This document shows, one piece after another, positions 5,490 through 6,029 of a stretch of DNA of 6,029 nt. The notes under the pieces are model-generated. The model searched no databases and was not told where the DNA came from. It worked only from the letters and a program-made list of their open reading frames with translations. The translations under genes and the position numbers were made by a program. Source of the stretch: an uncultured Lentisphaeraceae bacterium (GTDB lineage: Bacteria; Verrucomicrobiota; Kiritimatiellia; RFP12; DVOR01). The stretch covers positions 1-6,029 of the forward strand of contig CAMGJH010000078.1 in assembly GCA_946056345.1 (NCBI GenBank), given 5' to 3'. The number at the start of each line of letters is the position of its first letter. Position 1 is the stretch's first letter.

Positions 5490-6029
5490 GGCCTGACCTT
5501 GGGCGACGGCGGCGAGGAGGCCTCCGGCCAGGAGCAGGCGTTTTTGACGGTCGGACAGGTCGGTCGTCACGTCAAAGGCGGTGTTGTTGGAAAGGTTCTT
5601 AACGGTGGCCTTGCCCGAGCCGAGGATGGCCTCGCGCAGGCCTTCGATACGCAGCTCGTCGCCCTGGGAGAGGCTGTCGTAATCGGCCGGGTTGGCGAAG
5701 ACGAAGGGGACGATGCCAAAGTTGATGAGGTTGGCGCGGTGGATGCGCTCGATGCTCTTGGCGATGACGGCCTTCACGCCCAGATACATCGGGCAGAGGG
5801 CGGCGTGCTCGCGCGAGGAGCCCTGACCGTAGCTCTCGCCGGCCACGATAACGTTGGCCTTGCCGGCATCGCGATTGGCCGAGGCGTTGGCGTAGAAGGC
5901 CGGGTCGGTGTGCTCGAAGACGTACTTGGCGTATTCGGGGATGTTAGAGCGGAACTTCAGGCGCGCGCCGGCGGGCATAATATGGTCGGTGGTAATCTTG
6001 TCGCCAACCTTGATGGTGGCCACGCCGGC
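5487..6029 (-). CDS. acn: Aconitate hydratase, C-terminal swivel domain (5' partial)
   Basis: Aconitase interconverts citrate and isocitrate via cis-aconitate in the TCA cycle, with a 4Fe-4S cluster in the cytosol. Only the C-terminal part lies in the window (about 180 residues), because the frame is open through base 6029; the GTG at 6023 is an internal valine. The visible part is the aconitase/isopropylmalate isomerase swivel domain. It shows VGDKITTDHIMPAG near the window edge, then ESYGQGSSREHAAL, which carries the conserved substrate-binding Ser and Arg of the SRE motif, then YLGVKAVIAKSIERIHRANLI and NFGIVPF. The DKITTDHIMPAG form and the short spacing to the SRE motif resemble the compact bacterial aconitases (Aquifex-type) more than E. 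coli AcnA or AcnB. The cluster-binding cysteines would lie outside the window. A homoaconitase or another isomerase of the superfamily cannot be fully excluded. It is the first visible gene of the block and is followed 13 bases later by the zinc-finger gene. Confidence 0.9.
   Translation of the reverse strand, partial: AGVATIKVGDKITTDHIMPAGARLKFRSNIPEYAKYVFEHTDPAFYANASANRDAGKANVIVAGESYGQGSSREHAALCPMYLGVKAVIAKSIERIHRANLINFGIVPFVFANPADYDSLSQGDELRIEGLREAILGSGKATVKNLSNNTAFDVTTDLSDRQKRLLLAGGLLAAVAQGQA

Noticed and set aside
6021..6023. GTG start for a free-standing small aconitase subunit
   Set aside because: The frame continues to the window edge, there is no room to see a ribosome site, and the ITTDHIMPAG form is that of full-length aconitases in which this is the C-terminal domain.

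Overview
The window is very GC-rich chromosomal DNA from a Gram-negative bacterium. The LPS/lipid A gene lpxD shows that the cell makes an outer membrane. The gene set, the base composition and the proline/alanine/glutamate- and arginine-rich low-complexity proteins would fit a Verrucomicrobia-type genome such as an Opitutae member. That placement is an inference; no rRNA or other strong taxonomic marker is present.

Layout. At the left edge (1-624, + strand) is the C-terminal part of a low-complexity protein with an acidic Pro/Glu/Ala half and a basic Arg-rich half. It converges on a leftward gene block, and the 76-base gap between them holds a perfect 16-bp hairpin (644-685) that looks like a bidirectional terminator. 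Everything from 701 to 6029 is on the minus strand and reads as one tightly packed transcription unit. In transcription order it holds: the C-terminal swivel domain of an aconitate hydratase (cut by the window edge); a 544-residue protein of unknown function with Arg-rich repeats and a C2H2 zinc finger; lpxD; a 40-residue membrane-segment ORF not seen by length-filtered gene finding; aroC; and a TatD-family metal-dependent hydrolase.

The genes are packed for translational coupling. The acn stop overlaps the Shine-Dalgarno of the zinc-finger gene. The zinc-finger gene overlaps lpxD by 14 bases. The small ORF starts three bases after the lpxD stop, in the same frame. Its own stop is the first three bases of a ten-base perfect Shine-Dalgarno for aroC. 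aroC and the TatD gene share ATGA. No gap in the minus-strand block is large enough to suggest a strong internal promoter or terminator.

Functionally the block mixes central carbon metabolism (aconitase), lipid A synthesis (LpxD), the last step of the shikimate pathway (chorismate synthase) and a nuclease/hydrolase. It looks like a housekeeping operon rather than a defence or mobile system. The parts least explained by known families are the zinc-finger/Arg-repeat protein and the small membrane ORF. No tRNA, rRNA, CRISPR, insertion sequence or prophage feature was seen.
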